Shown here piece after piece: positions 50,601 through 62,689 of a stretch of 64,000 bases of DNA; position 1 is the stretch's first letter, and every line of letters begins with the position of its first letter. A model generated the notes under the pieces. It ran no database searches. It saw only the letters and a list, made by a program, of their open reading frames with translations, and was not told the origin of the DNA. A program made the position numbers and the translations under genes. Source of the DNA: Rotaria macrura. Taxonomy: Eukaryota; Rotifera; Eurotatoria; Philodinida; Philodinidae. The DNA lies in contig OENT01000468.1 of NCBI GenBank assembly GCA_900239685.1, positions 1 to 64,000 on the forward strand, in the 5' to 3' direction.

Positions 50601-51500
50601 ATACTTCCATGTTGGTAAATACTTCGTGTAAACATGTCATTCATAGATTTTGAAGTAATGTAAATTGATCTAGAAACGAAGCATTTTTCTTCTGCTATTT
50701 TTAATTTTGTCTAATAATAGAGAATCAGACATGTTTTAATCATTAGTAACTGAATGCGTTGTTAACATGTGTTTCGAAATACATTGCTGCATAGATATTG
50801 TTCTTTAAAAAGAACGACAGAAGGAGAAAAGGCAAAGATTGATTTATTCAGAATTTATATTTATAAATCTTAATATGAATGTGATAAGGCTTATTGTCTT
50901 GCATTAGAATATTTTATGAATATATTTCTAATGAAAGCTGAATGTATGTGGATAATGATGAACTTCTCAAAGGAAGCAATTTGGAAGAAACTTCCAATTC
51001 ATTTGCATATAGATAACATTAGAAAAGAATAAGAAAACGATTGGATTTGTCTTGCATTAATATTGTTTTTTCAAGTTTCTTCTTCGATCGAATCAGTGAA
51101 CGTGATAAGTAAAAAACAACGAATTAACATTTTTTTTTGTATGCAATGAGAAGGAAGATAGATTATTCATTGTTAGCTTAGTAATCATGTGAAAAGAGAG
51201 TTCTACAGGAAAATATTTATCATCATTCAATGCATTGATGTCGAGGTTTCCTGTAGTTAGTACGGAGCGATGATCGCTACAAACCAATGCTGATGAATGA
51301 CAATTGCGATTTTCTCTTTCATTGTGTCTCCCCCTCTCAGTCTCTTTCTCTTTATTATTATTCATTTGCATTTATTGCGTTGACGCGTAAATTTTGCAAA
51401 AAAACATGTCTCTTTTTTCTTTTCTTATCCGGTTTTGCCCAATCAATTGTCTCTGTTATTCCACACGCACAGTAATTTACTTGTTATCTGGCATGTCGAA
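47606..51500. other. Gene-poor interval
   Basis: No supported gene. Minus-strand frames at 48199-48447, 48947-49255 (one hydrophobic stretch) and 49703-50062 have no recognisable motif. A perfect 13-bp inverted repeat GTAAATACAGTAT/ATACTGTATTTAC bounds 50218-50267. Confidence 0.4.
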
Positions 51501-53500
51501 GTCGTACTATCCTCATGCTTTCGATGCTGATTAGAATATATATATATATATAAAATTGGTTTCTTGTTCTCATCTTTCTTTCTAGACTTTTATGTTTACG
51601 ATTTGCAGTTATATTCATCCCACCATTTATCTATCTTGTAGTCTGCATCTTTTTTCCTTTGTTCTATGATGACGAGCGAATAAATTCTTGACATTAAAAA
51701 AAATAGAACGACCGGGAAAAGAATACGACTCGATTCGACGTACACCAACAAAAATGACGCATGCGTTTTCCGCGTCTTCATCATCGTAATAGATAGATAG
51801 AAAAAAAATAATCTATCGACTCGCACACACACACACACACACACATAACCATTTCGCATCGTAGTATGGCTTCCTCATCGTTCGCTCTTTTTCTCTATTC
51901 CCATCATAATAAGTATAAGGCAATGTAAAAAAGCGTGGAACAGACAAAAAAACATGGTGGTTCTAATATCGACGAACGATGACGACAAGAGAACGAGAGA
52001 AAAAAACGGGGCATAAAAAGTGCCACACAAAAAAAAGCAGGAAAGAGAGATTGACGAGCGAATAGAGAAGCAAATGCATTTTTTATAATACATACGTTTG
52101 TGCGAATGTCCACGATATATCATTCTTTCTTTTTTTTTGTGCTTGACAAGCGTTCTCGTCTCTGTTCGTTTTTTTCCCTTTGCTATTAGACCATCTGTTA
52201 CATATGTAGAAGTAAAAAAAGAAAGAAAAGAACGAGAGGAAGAACGACTCGACTAGTAGCATTAAGACAAAGTAGTATCACATCTATCCAAATGGCTCTC
52301 TCCCTCTCCATATTCTCATTCTATCGAGTTGATTAAAGACACAAGTATGAAGTGATGGAATCACCATTACTACTATAAAATGCTTGCAACAATTATCTTT
52401 TTCACCTAATAATGAAAATAGAGAAGAACAAAGGTAAGGAATGTTAATCAGAGATCAACAGGAATACTGTATTCTCTTTGTTTCAGTAATAATAGTGAAA
52501 AGAAACAACGGACGGCCACGATCGGAAACAAATGAGAGTTCATCTCAAGAGACTAGAAGAGAAGCAAGCACATTTTTTATTCTTTACCATTATCATTCGC
52601 CGCTATATTTACGCGCGCGCGCTCTTGCCGATCACACGTTATGTTGTCAACATCGTCATTTTTTTTATTAGATAAGTGACATGCGAACACACACACACAC
52701 ACACACACATACATAGTAGTCACTGTTAGTAATATTGTATCGAACTATTAAAGGGATATTCAACAAGATGGAAATGAATCTGATCGTTCCGTTATTTGCC
52801 TATACATTTTGTTCTATTCAGCAAGTACTCCAAAGAGAACGACGAGAAAAACGATACTTTTCTTCACGTACATTTATTACAATGTGTACAACAAACTATT
52901 GAGGAAGACAATTAATAATAGGAGTGCCTGGGAACTATATAGAACTGAAAGTGCTTTTCCTTGTTGAGTGTATGACGTTGATAGTTGATTATTCGAGACC
53001 TCCTCGTGTGTAAAAATCAAAGAATCGGGCTAGAAGCAGGAAATGCCTTCTGTCTAATTCGATCACCGCGACAAATCAGCAAACGAATGCAGCTGATGAC
53101 ACACGCATACACACACACACACACACTTCTCATGTATGCTTGCGGCCTCGAGCTGCAATTAAAACTCATTCTTTCCTCTTTTCTGTTCATACATGTGCAT
53201 TCTCCTCATTCGACAAGGTTGAACTCTCCTCTGTATAGTTGAACAGTATAGGAAAAAAAAAGAATTTTCTCTTGTCCTTCGTCTAACAAACATACGCATG
53301 AGTCAGTCGAACTCAATGATAATACTCCATATGTAAGTTTGTGTGCGTGTGCATTCGTCGACTATTGCTGTTCGCTTCCTTTAGTACAAAGATATGTACA
53401 TAGTCGTTCATTCATCAATACGATTTTCTTTCTTTCTTTCTTTCTTTCTGTTTTTTCTCTCTCATATTTACTTGATGACCAATTCGTCGACAGATGAATA
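51501..53500. repeat. Microsatellite-rich stretch
   Basis: Clustered simple repeats: (AT)n 51536-51552, (CA)n 51824-51844, (CA)n about 52687-52709, (CA)n about 53108-53126, (TTTC)n about 53424-53449, and many polypyrimidine and poly-A runs. Open frames inside are composition artefacts. Could be a promoter-distal or intronic region of a gene whose exons are not visible. Confidence 0.7.
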
Positions 53501-55081
53501 GTAAGCCGTTTGCTCAAATGGAAATGTCATCGAAGGTCAGATATTTAGTCTTTTTTTTACAAATAAAACTATCATGTTTAGAAGATAGAATGAAATAAGT
53601 TCAATCATCATTAGGGTTAGTCATAGTTATTGCTTCTCACTGTACCATGGATCAGTTTAGTCGTTTCTTTGCTTCCATTCGATATCATCAATGTGATCCT
53701 GTATTTTAATTATCTATGTAGACATACGTAAGCTCATAAATGAGACTTACATTTGTCTGTTTATGTACCTGCCTTATGTACGCCGTAGGGTAAAGATGAG
53801 TCTTCATCACCTCGTTAATCTTTGTCACAAATCGATTTTTTTCTTTTGGACGGAGGTTTGACGAGGAATTGAGGCTCATCAATATGACGAATTTCAATTA
53901 CGGATTGTTTTACTTATTTTTGAATACATAATGTTTATTTGCTTTCATACAGCTCATCAAAATCTGCTATATCAACATACAGATTGGTAGTATATTTTAT
54001 TGATGATAAGGCAAAGTTTTATTCAATCCATAAATGTTCGAATTCTTATGAATAGATTGTTGTTGTTTTTTCTTCTATTATTATAGACATCTTCTTATGC
54101 TTCTTTTTTACCACAAAATCATTTTTATTTAGTCTTTTTTTGGTTTCATCTTACTATTGAAAACAATCGTTTAGATTCCTGCTGTTCTTTTTATGATGAA
54201 TATCAGCATTAACAATGTAACAATTTTTTTTCCTACACCATCTAATGGAAATGTTAACAAAGTAATGGTTCGATATTTGATATGAAATTGTTTTCTTTCA
54301 GGATCATCTTTCTTTGTCATTTACAGTTAAGACAATATCATTTACATTGATATAATTTTGCAATAAGACATTGTCATGAAATTCTTCGATATGATTTAAG
54401 CCTCACAAACAGGCTCGTCTACATTTCTGGTCAAATTTCTATAAATAGATTGTTGAACTCATGCATAGCGAAAATCTTTCGATCTTTTATGACTATTATG
54501 CATCATTTACTATGGATAGATAAACATTGCTAGACATCGGCCGTTTCCTGTTAACTATTTACTGGTTGTGTAATTTTTTGATTCAATTTGTTGACTGTTA
54601 ACCTAATGATACTCATTGTTCTTCTGCTAGATTTTTCTTGATTAGATTATGTAACTAAATAATGATGTTCTGAAAAATGACTCTGATTTACTTTTTATCC
54701 TTGAATTAAGATCAATGCAATTGAAACATGAAAAAGCATAGCTACGTATTAATCGTGATTTCTATGGATGAAAGAAAAATATTCTACTCGATTGAACTGA
54801 TTAAAACAAGACAGCAAGTTTCAACTATTTAGAAAACAAAAAAATATCATCTTGTGCATGGTCTCACCATCGTTCAACAGTTTATAATCGATATTAACTA
54901 AAATACGAAGTGTTATATTAGATTATATCTTGTACGAAAGCTAGAATAGTTTTACTGAAAATATTTTTGGTTTTGTTATTTTTCACATTCGAAGAATTCC
55001 TTCAAATATATATTTCATAGATATTTTAATTGTTTTCACTCGTATGCAGTGAGTAATGTTGTAAATTTTGCAAAAGTTCAA
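53501..55081. other. No gene seen
   Basis: AT-rich; T-runs common. No splice-consistent exon chain. Confidence 0.4.
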
Positions 55082-55375
55082 ATGATAAAATATCATGATT
55101 CATTTTTTACTATGAATGCGTTGGCTCACATGAGACACGACAAAGGAGATAAATTAGCAAACAACCGATTATTCAAACTCGCAAAAGAACAAAAAACTAC
55201 AGCAACTTTTAGTAGTTGATATCATTTAGCATATAGAAAGAACAAGGAGTTAGCGAAAAAGTATGCCATTCATCAAATAGAAACGATCAATCAAAAATGT
55301 ATTTATTGGCTCATTGCTGGAACAAACAAGGATTCGATGAAGAGATTTTATCGTATATTTAGTTACCTGAAATGA
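55082..55375 (+). pseudogene. Decayed helical-repeat-like reading frame
   Basis: A 98-codon plus-strand frame starts MIKYHDSFFTMNALAHMRHD, has one internal TGA at 55217-55219, and ends TGA at 55373-55375. The Ala/Leu/Lys spacing (ALAHM..DKGDKLANNRLFKLAKEQ, then YHLAYRKNKELAKKYA) is reminiscent of TPR/Sel1-type helical repeats. Reading continues in frame across the stop. Assignment to a repeat family is tentative. Confidence 0.3.
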
Positions 55376-58300
55376 GTTTCGTGTTGTTCTAATCTAAGGT
55401 CGTAAATCAGAACAGTTTATGTACAAATTTACATGAAAGTTCACTTTGTGTTATTAGTTGACACGAATAGATGCTTTTCTCAAGGAAGTTCGTCGATCAG
55501 AATCAATCGTTATCCGCAGAGGTCATCATCATCAAGTACGAAATCTCGATCACTTAGAATGTCATTGCCAATACGTAAACAAACTTATGTAAAAAAATAA
55601 GAAAAGAGCAGCGGCTATACCTAGAATAAGGAGTGACGTAGAAACTTCCTTCTTAAACGGAAAAGAACTTGGTGACATCATATCAACGAAAGAAATCCTA
55701 TGCCATGTAAGTATGGTAACGGAACATATGCTCTAGAGATTCTTTTTTTGTTTTTCTTCGAGGAAAAACTATTTTTAGAATATTTTTATCGGTGATCCAT
55801 TTTTGCATATGACAGAAAAGTTGTTCTACGAAGTTCTAGTCTTTGATTAGTACAGTAATAGAACTGCATTTAAATCTAGAATTTATTTTAAAATCCTTAC
55901 TTTTTTCTTTGGGGTTTATATCTCGAAGTATATGACATTGAATGAAGTTGTTGGTAGGAAAATCATGATTCCGAGATTTCGTTACGTCTCTGTTTGATAT
56001 ATGAACCAGAATAATCATAATATTAGAGGAACTCTTTGATTTATTCAAAAATGAAACATGTTTGCTATTTAGAATTCACTCTACCATCATATTTGAATGC
56101 TGAGTCCTATCAAGCTGAGGAGAACATTGCATGTATGGATTCAATCTATTTATTTTATTATGTGTGAACATGTGTTTTTTGGGACACCGACATTTTCTAA
56201 ATAACGTGGACTGATTTCAATGCATGACTTCATCAATTTGGATTACTTTCAAATAAATCTTCACATGATGATCGTTTATATCTCAGTAAAAACATCTATT
56301 GATATTGTTAGTCGTTCCAAGAAAAAATGATTCAAACAACATGAACAAGTAGAGGAGCGTACCGGGTCGGTGTTAGTTATTGATAATATGTTTTATGTTG
56401 TAAAACTTTCAGATTTAAATATCCTTGACGAATCAAACGAAGAACTTCGCTAGGCTAGAATATCTAGTCGGTTATTTTTCTCTTCATTAAACAAATTGTT
56501 GTTATCTTCAGATGGGCAACTTGATTTTATATCTTAGAATTATTCACCAATTAGGAGAAGACTACATCACATATGAATGACGTGAGGCTTCAAATATTCA
56601 ATCTCTAATTGAATCTTATCAAAATTGGAAATGAACAGACTTTTGTCTATTCTTAGCTAACCGCTTCAACAGTGACTGACGATAACATTTTCCTAGATAT
56701 CATATTAGAGTTTCAATCATTGTAAACGTATGGGTTCACAATGCCATTTAATTGAATTATTAGGTTTTCTTAAATGTTTTCTCTCTAAAGTCTCCTACAA
56801 CACTTAACTTTTTTCGAAAGATCAGAATTTAAAACTGAAATTGAGAATTGTGCACCTAGAAAATTGCAATTAGCCTTGTTTCTACAAAACGTTCCCAATT
56901 TTTGGCAGAAAGTTTCTTTTCGAGATTTGCGGTTTTGGAAACATGTACCATTTATGAAGATCAATCTATTTCTTAAAAGTTTCATATCTTGAAGAATCCC
57001 TATTCAAACTTGTGAATTTTTTTATGAAAGCTAATCAAGTTGACTTTTTGAATGACATAAGTTTCACGTGGAGTTTTCTACACACTAGAATTTCTCTCAA
57101 GATTTGACAAATGCAAATTTCGACAGTCTTTTCAACACTCAATGGGAAACCAGAGCTAATGTAGCGTCTTATCAAGACGTTATGTATTATCTACAAACAA
57201 ATAAACTAGTGATATTTCAAGTCAACATTTAAGTACGTTCTCTCATTAATCTTTTATAGTACAGTCTCACGAACATTGCAAAGAAACAAGATATTTCAAA
57301 GGGTATTAGAAAAGGTATATTTAGCTTAGCTAACGTAAAAAGTTGATTCTACTTGAGTAAATGGTTCAGGCTAAATTAATCGTTATTCGAACTAATCTTA
57401 CATCATCGACTAATCTTATCATATCTTTGCTACAACTAGTTTCAGGTGACAAGAACTTTCACGTTATTAAAAATATCCGTAGTCCAAGCGAGATTATTTT
57501 ATGTTTTTTATTTGATCGTTCATCATGAGAAGGATTAGCTTTAACAAAAATATCTATCAGCTTAACACATTCGTTATGCTAATAATATGATAGTATATTT
57601 TCGATAAAGATTTGCTTGCAAACAATCTATCTTTTGTTTTTCAATTTATTAAAAATTAGCTTTAAGATTTTCACGTAATCATCGAAATGTTTCTAAAAGC
57701 AAGTTTTTATTCAGTTATATCAGTTTTTGAAATCGAATCAAATGAACTCAACTCTTGATCATTTTGCAGATTCTAACATACCACTGTATCTGAAGAACAG
57801 TGGACTAATCGGCAAATGATGAGAATTGCCATAGAAAAATGAAACAGAGAATTTTTTCAACTACGTTTATTGTTTCAAGTTCTGTTAATGAACCATATGA
57901 ACTGTATTGAACTTGTCATTAATATATTAGGATTGATATTTCGTTCAATAGATGGCTGTCATCAGAAATTCAGTTTCACTCAATTAGAAAACTTTATCAT
58001 GGCAGACATTAGTGACATGTGTTGCGAGAAAAAATTCGTTTGAATTAGATCCATAATCTGGTTTGTCTATGAGCTCAATGAATTCGGTATGCTAGAAATA
58101 TGCACATTTTCCAATGAGTTCTCTATCTTTGTTGTTTTGTTGTACGCCACTGATGAACGTCTAAATGTTTATTAAGACTTTAAACAAGTTTCAATCTCGA
58201 GTTCGCTCAAGAGAAGTTGGATTAAAGTTTTCAATAATGAACACATCTTAATCCAACGAATTTGATTCGAACTTGTTAAAATAATGCAACTATATCTTGT

Positions 58301-59019
58301 TTTATATTGAGAAAGAAAATGACTAAGAGGTTCGAGATTCTTAAAAGTAGCTCACACTACTGGAAAATACTATTGTAGATCTAAGACGGTGAACTAGTTC
58401 TTATACGTACATCAGAATACTTATCAATTGGTTAAATCTAATATGGTGGGGGAGGGGATGAATGTATACGTATGTTAACATATTATGTACGAAGAGCATG
58501 TGATCTTTCATCTAGATTGTGTACTTCCTCTTCACTAACATACTTCGGTTAACAATCAATGAATACATGTTTTTGAATTAATTATTCGATTAAAAATACA
58601 TCGATGAAAGAGTTAAAATTCTGAAAGTTGACAAAACTCGAAAATGTTTCTTTGCTAATTAGTTCTTTAAAAATCGATAAACTAGTGGAAAACTTTAAAC
58701 ATGACGAGTAAATCGAGAACGTACAAAATATCCAGTTTGAAAGAGAACCTATTCAGACGATGCTTAGCAGTTGTTGATGATCAAACAGGAACTTTCTTGA
58801 ATGTGTTATGGCTTCAATCTGTTGCACGATGTTTTACAGTAAATTGATACATTTCAACTGAAACTATGCGCATCACACAGAGCCTGATCCATGATGAGAA
58901 TTCTAAAGAAAATTCGAATCCATGGTTTAGTCAATACAGAGATAATAGGTTTGCTCTTCAAGTTTTATTTGCATTCGCTTCTATTACTCAGGGATAGCAG
59001 GAAAATTGATTTCTGAAAT
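55376..59019. other. Gene-poor interval with coding relics
   Basis: Plus-strand coding-like islands occur near 55450-55600 (Ser/Arg-rich frame after a TTAG acceptor-like site), 56515-56700 (frame with several stops) and 57096-57232 (after an ACACTAG acceptor-like site, contains NFDSLFNTQWETRANV, ends TAA). None can be joined into a gene. They may be remains of one locus that also includes 55082-55375. Confidence 0.35.
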
Positions 59020-62000
59020 TTAGCACTGCGACAAATAGACACCAACGCTTTGATTATTTCCATTACCAACAACAATATCTAATACGTTATCATTGTTGAA
59101 ATCTCCAACGGCAATGGAGAATGGACTTTTTCCAGCTGAAAAGGTCATTTGTATTGCAAATGAACCGTTGCCATATCCAAGAAACACGCTTAGCTGATTA
59201 GCAGATAGGCTTACAGTAGCAATATCCATGTGATAATCACCATTGAAGTCAGCAACAGTAACTGAGTATGGTTCTCTAGTAGTTGAAAAGGTTATCTGCG
59301 TGGCAAATGTTCCATTGCCAAATCCAAAAAGAACGCTCACAGTCTTACTGGCAAGGTTTGCAGTAACAATATCCACGTGATTATCGCTGTTAAAGTCACC
59401 GACAGCGATCGAAAATGGAGAAGAATCGGTTGGAAAAGTCATCTGCGTTGCAAAAGTTCCATTACCGTAACCAAGAAGAATACTTACAGTATTAGAGCCC
59501 CTATTGGCTATAGCCAGATCCAAGTGACTATCATTGTTGAAATCGTCAATGGCAATTGCATAGGGTGTGTTTCCAGTCGCGTAAGTGACTTGTACTGAAA
59601 ATGATCCAGTACCATCTCCAAGAAAAATACCGAGATTGTTGGTGCCAGTATTAGCTACAGCGATATCCTGTTGACCATTTTTATCAAAATCAGCAACGAT
59701 GATACAATATGAATCAGAACCTGTTGAAAATGTTCGTATTGTTTTAAAACTTCCATTGCCATGGCCGAGCAAGATACCAAAACTAAAACCAGCTCTATCA
59801 CTTAGAGCCACATCAAGTAGGTTATCATGGTTAAAGTCACCAACTACGACTGAGTATGGAGAAACAAGAGGGTTGGTAGATGACGTCATTTGGGCCGAAA
59901 AAGTTCCGTTACCATATCCATGAAAAGTACTTACACTACCACCGGCGGCATTAGCAACAGCAATATCCAACTGATTGTCATTGTTGAAGTCACCCACGGC
60001 AACTATATCCGAGTACCAACCTGCTGGATACGATGTCATTGGTAAAAGTGTAAAATCACAAAATGGAGCTAGAAAAAAATAATTAAATGATCGGTCTTGA
60101 CAGTTTATTCGAATAGGAAAAGGAGATCCTCGGACAAAATACACTAGGCTTGAGTTTTTACATTGATTCTTCATCTTCAATTGAAAATGTAGATTCATGA
60201 TGTAGGATACATGTTATGTTTTTTATGGGTCGTTCTATTTTCGAATCATTTTTATTATCGAACAAGATTGGAAATAAATCAATGCCGAAAAGAATCGAAG
60301 TTATTCGTCAGCGATCATAACGACTGAAAAATTCAGTAGGAATCGCTGAATTTGTACTAGCCACTAACAGTTACTGAAAGGCTTAAAGAAAATTTGCAAA
60401 AGTGAGTGGAATTTTTTAAGCTTTTCCTTCTAAAGTTTTCGGGGGAGCCCAAAAGATGCACACGAGCAATTTGCGCATGGTCTCTACCTGAGAGTGTGAG
60501 TGATAGAATGACACGAGAATAAGAGTACAAATGTGAGTGCTGATGCGATTGCAAAAGTCTATTATGCTCGAAACCCCGAGATCTAGATCTGTGCGCAAGT
60601 TCCCCGTGCACATCTTTCGTAGACCCGTACTGCAAAATTAGAAGCAATAACGTAGTCATTGAAAAACAGCATTCGATCATGCCTACTATTCATAGTTGCA
60701 TGCACGAATCGAAAAACATTTATATGGGTACGAATTGAAAATATTATAGCAAGTCGTCATAGTTTGATACTTATTTTGCATTTGAGCTTGTTGTGTTTCT
60801 CTTGACGAAGCATGTGGGATAAAATATTAGTTGATTGTATTAAATATAGTGACGCAGAAAGTTACTTTGTTAGAAACAAGATAAGTCTAGTATCATTGGA
60901 AGAATCAGAGAGTAAATATAACTGGCAACGTATATTACTAGAATAAAGTTTCTAGTTCAGTAAGGAAAATTTTAGATGAACCAACAGAGAATCATTCCTA
61001 GAATGAATTTGTCGTTTGTAAGTTTTTCACTGTGATCAAGAAGTTTTTTCTCGAGTAAGCTCCTATGTCATGCCGGAATAGTCATGGCTTTTGATGATAG
61101 TGTTTTTCAAAACAACAGTGTTCTGTGTTGGTTATTGGAAAAATAGACATACAGGTAAATGCATTGATTACGTAAACCTTAATATTACTTCAGAATTCCA
61201 CTAATCAATGAGGATCTGTTTAATTTAGAAAAATAAACAGTAGTCTATCCATATATATATATTACAAGAGTTGTAGAAACACGAGCAGAATTTGTTTCTA
61301 ACTAATTATCGATTCGTTGAAACATTTTTACTTGTAGTAGTCGCGGTTGTTGTTGTTGATGTCATCGTTGTTACTAAAAATTAATGAAAGGAATCAGTTC
61401 GTTGAATTGATATTCCCAATGCTCGTTCTACTGTATTTCTAGGGTTTGTTGTCAAAACTAACCTATGATTTATTATTATGAATGAAAAACGAAATGAACT
61501 TTCATGAAAATCTCTTGACAGATAATCTCTGTTATTTGCCGTTTGATGAAATTTCGAAATGTTCAAGAAATTAAATTTTTTAGAATACACAAGAAAATTC
61601 TGCACACCCTGCATGTTATTTCATTTCTATAAATAATCTCTGATTGCTGTTCATATGCAAGCAAGTATACGAGACAATGCTTGATATAGATAATCTATAC
61701 ACGTTTGTTGTATTATTCTATTGTCAATCGTCATCAATACTCGCGAAGTAAAACGTCAATAATTTGCAGTATATTTAACAAAAATTTCGAACAAAAGAAC
61801 TAAGTATAGTATGTACCATGTGGAAACTGTAGTAAGACGTTCATACAACGACTGTGTGTTCACTGTTGAATAAACTTTATCTTGTGCACATGTACATTGT
61901 GCAAGAATCAAAGAGGTATAATAACAGTAACGATACAACCTATGGTGTAATCTTCTCTCAAAATAAAGATAAGTACAAGGACATGATTTTCACGTCATAT

Positions 62001-62689
62001 TTCCAATTGAAAAGTTTCTGTAGGAAAAAGAAACCCGATAAAATATATTATGTCAAATCTGCATTTTGTAATTTGCAAAAGACATTGGTAAGTACATACC
62101 TGTTGTATTGCTGGCTGATACTTTTTTCGCTGTAGATAAGAAATTTCTATAGTAAAGTCAAATTATTTCATGATTACGACTTACCTTTTAACAACACGGT
62201 TAGAGTTGTGACAAGAGCAATGATGCTCAGTAGACAAAAGATTAAACATCCGATGAGAAAAAATTTGCATCTCATTGAACGACCATCACTCGTATTATCT
62301 TTCCTGTAAAAAGAAAGAATCATTGGAAATCGTGAACATTTATCAAATAAATATGTGTAAGTCTACTTCAAATGTTGTATTTTACTATCTACTATGGAAT
62401 CATCTTGAGAATTGATATTTAATTTTTCTTGTTTTTCAGACCAAGCATTAGTATTGATTTCGCTTGGTGATATAAATGCTACGTTGACGGGTGACATGTA
62501 TTCATTAGATCGAGATGAACATATAATTTCGTGAATGTCGGACAAGTCGCATTTATCATTGAGTCGAGGTGGACATGACTCAGGTGATAAGTTTAACGTA
62601 TCATGATTTAAATCTATATCTAAACTACCACCAGTTCTGGTACCCTGGTCATCACTGATATGAATACTGTTACCACAATTTTTGTTCTT
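59020..62689 (-). CDS. Type II membrane protein with seven FG-GAP/VCBS repeats (N-terminus not resolved)
   Basis: Four minus-strand exons are joined in phase: 62367-62689, 62185-62303, 61332-61373 and 59020-60068, giving about 510 aa visible. Order: a polar acidic cytosolic segment (contains DLNHDTLNLSPESC), a membrane span KFFLIGCLIFCLLSIIALVT with MRC before it, a 14-residue Thr-rich stalk in its own exon, then an extracellular propeller. The propeller has seven calcium-loop motifs of the form DFNxDxxxD (GDFNNDNQLD, GDFNHDNLLD, ADFDKNGQQD, DDFNNDSHLD, GDFNSDNHVD, ADFNGDYHMD, GDFNNDNVLD). Seven repeats fit one closed FG-GAP blade set. Such proteins probably bind ligands or glycans outside the cell; the role is unknown. 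The first coding exon was not found upstream of 62689 and may lie beyond 62.7 kb. Intron 60069-61331 holds a GC-richer patch. Confidence 0.8.
60357..60690. other. GC-richer patch inside VCBS-gene intron
   Basis: Within the 1.26-kb intron this block is clearly richer in G and C than its surroundings (for example GGGGGAGCCC near 60441) and has an open frame on the minus strand without known motif. It may be a fragment of a mobile element. Confidence 0.3.

Noticed and set aside
51093..53242. Many 60-90 codon frames
   Set aside because: They arise from microsatellite and polypyrimidine tracts.
60357..60680. 107-aa minus-strand protein inside the VCBS intron
   Set aside because: Overlapping frames and no domain; lies within a well-defined intron.
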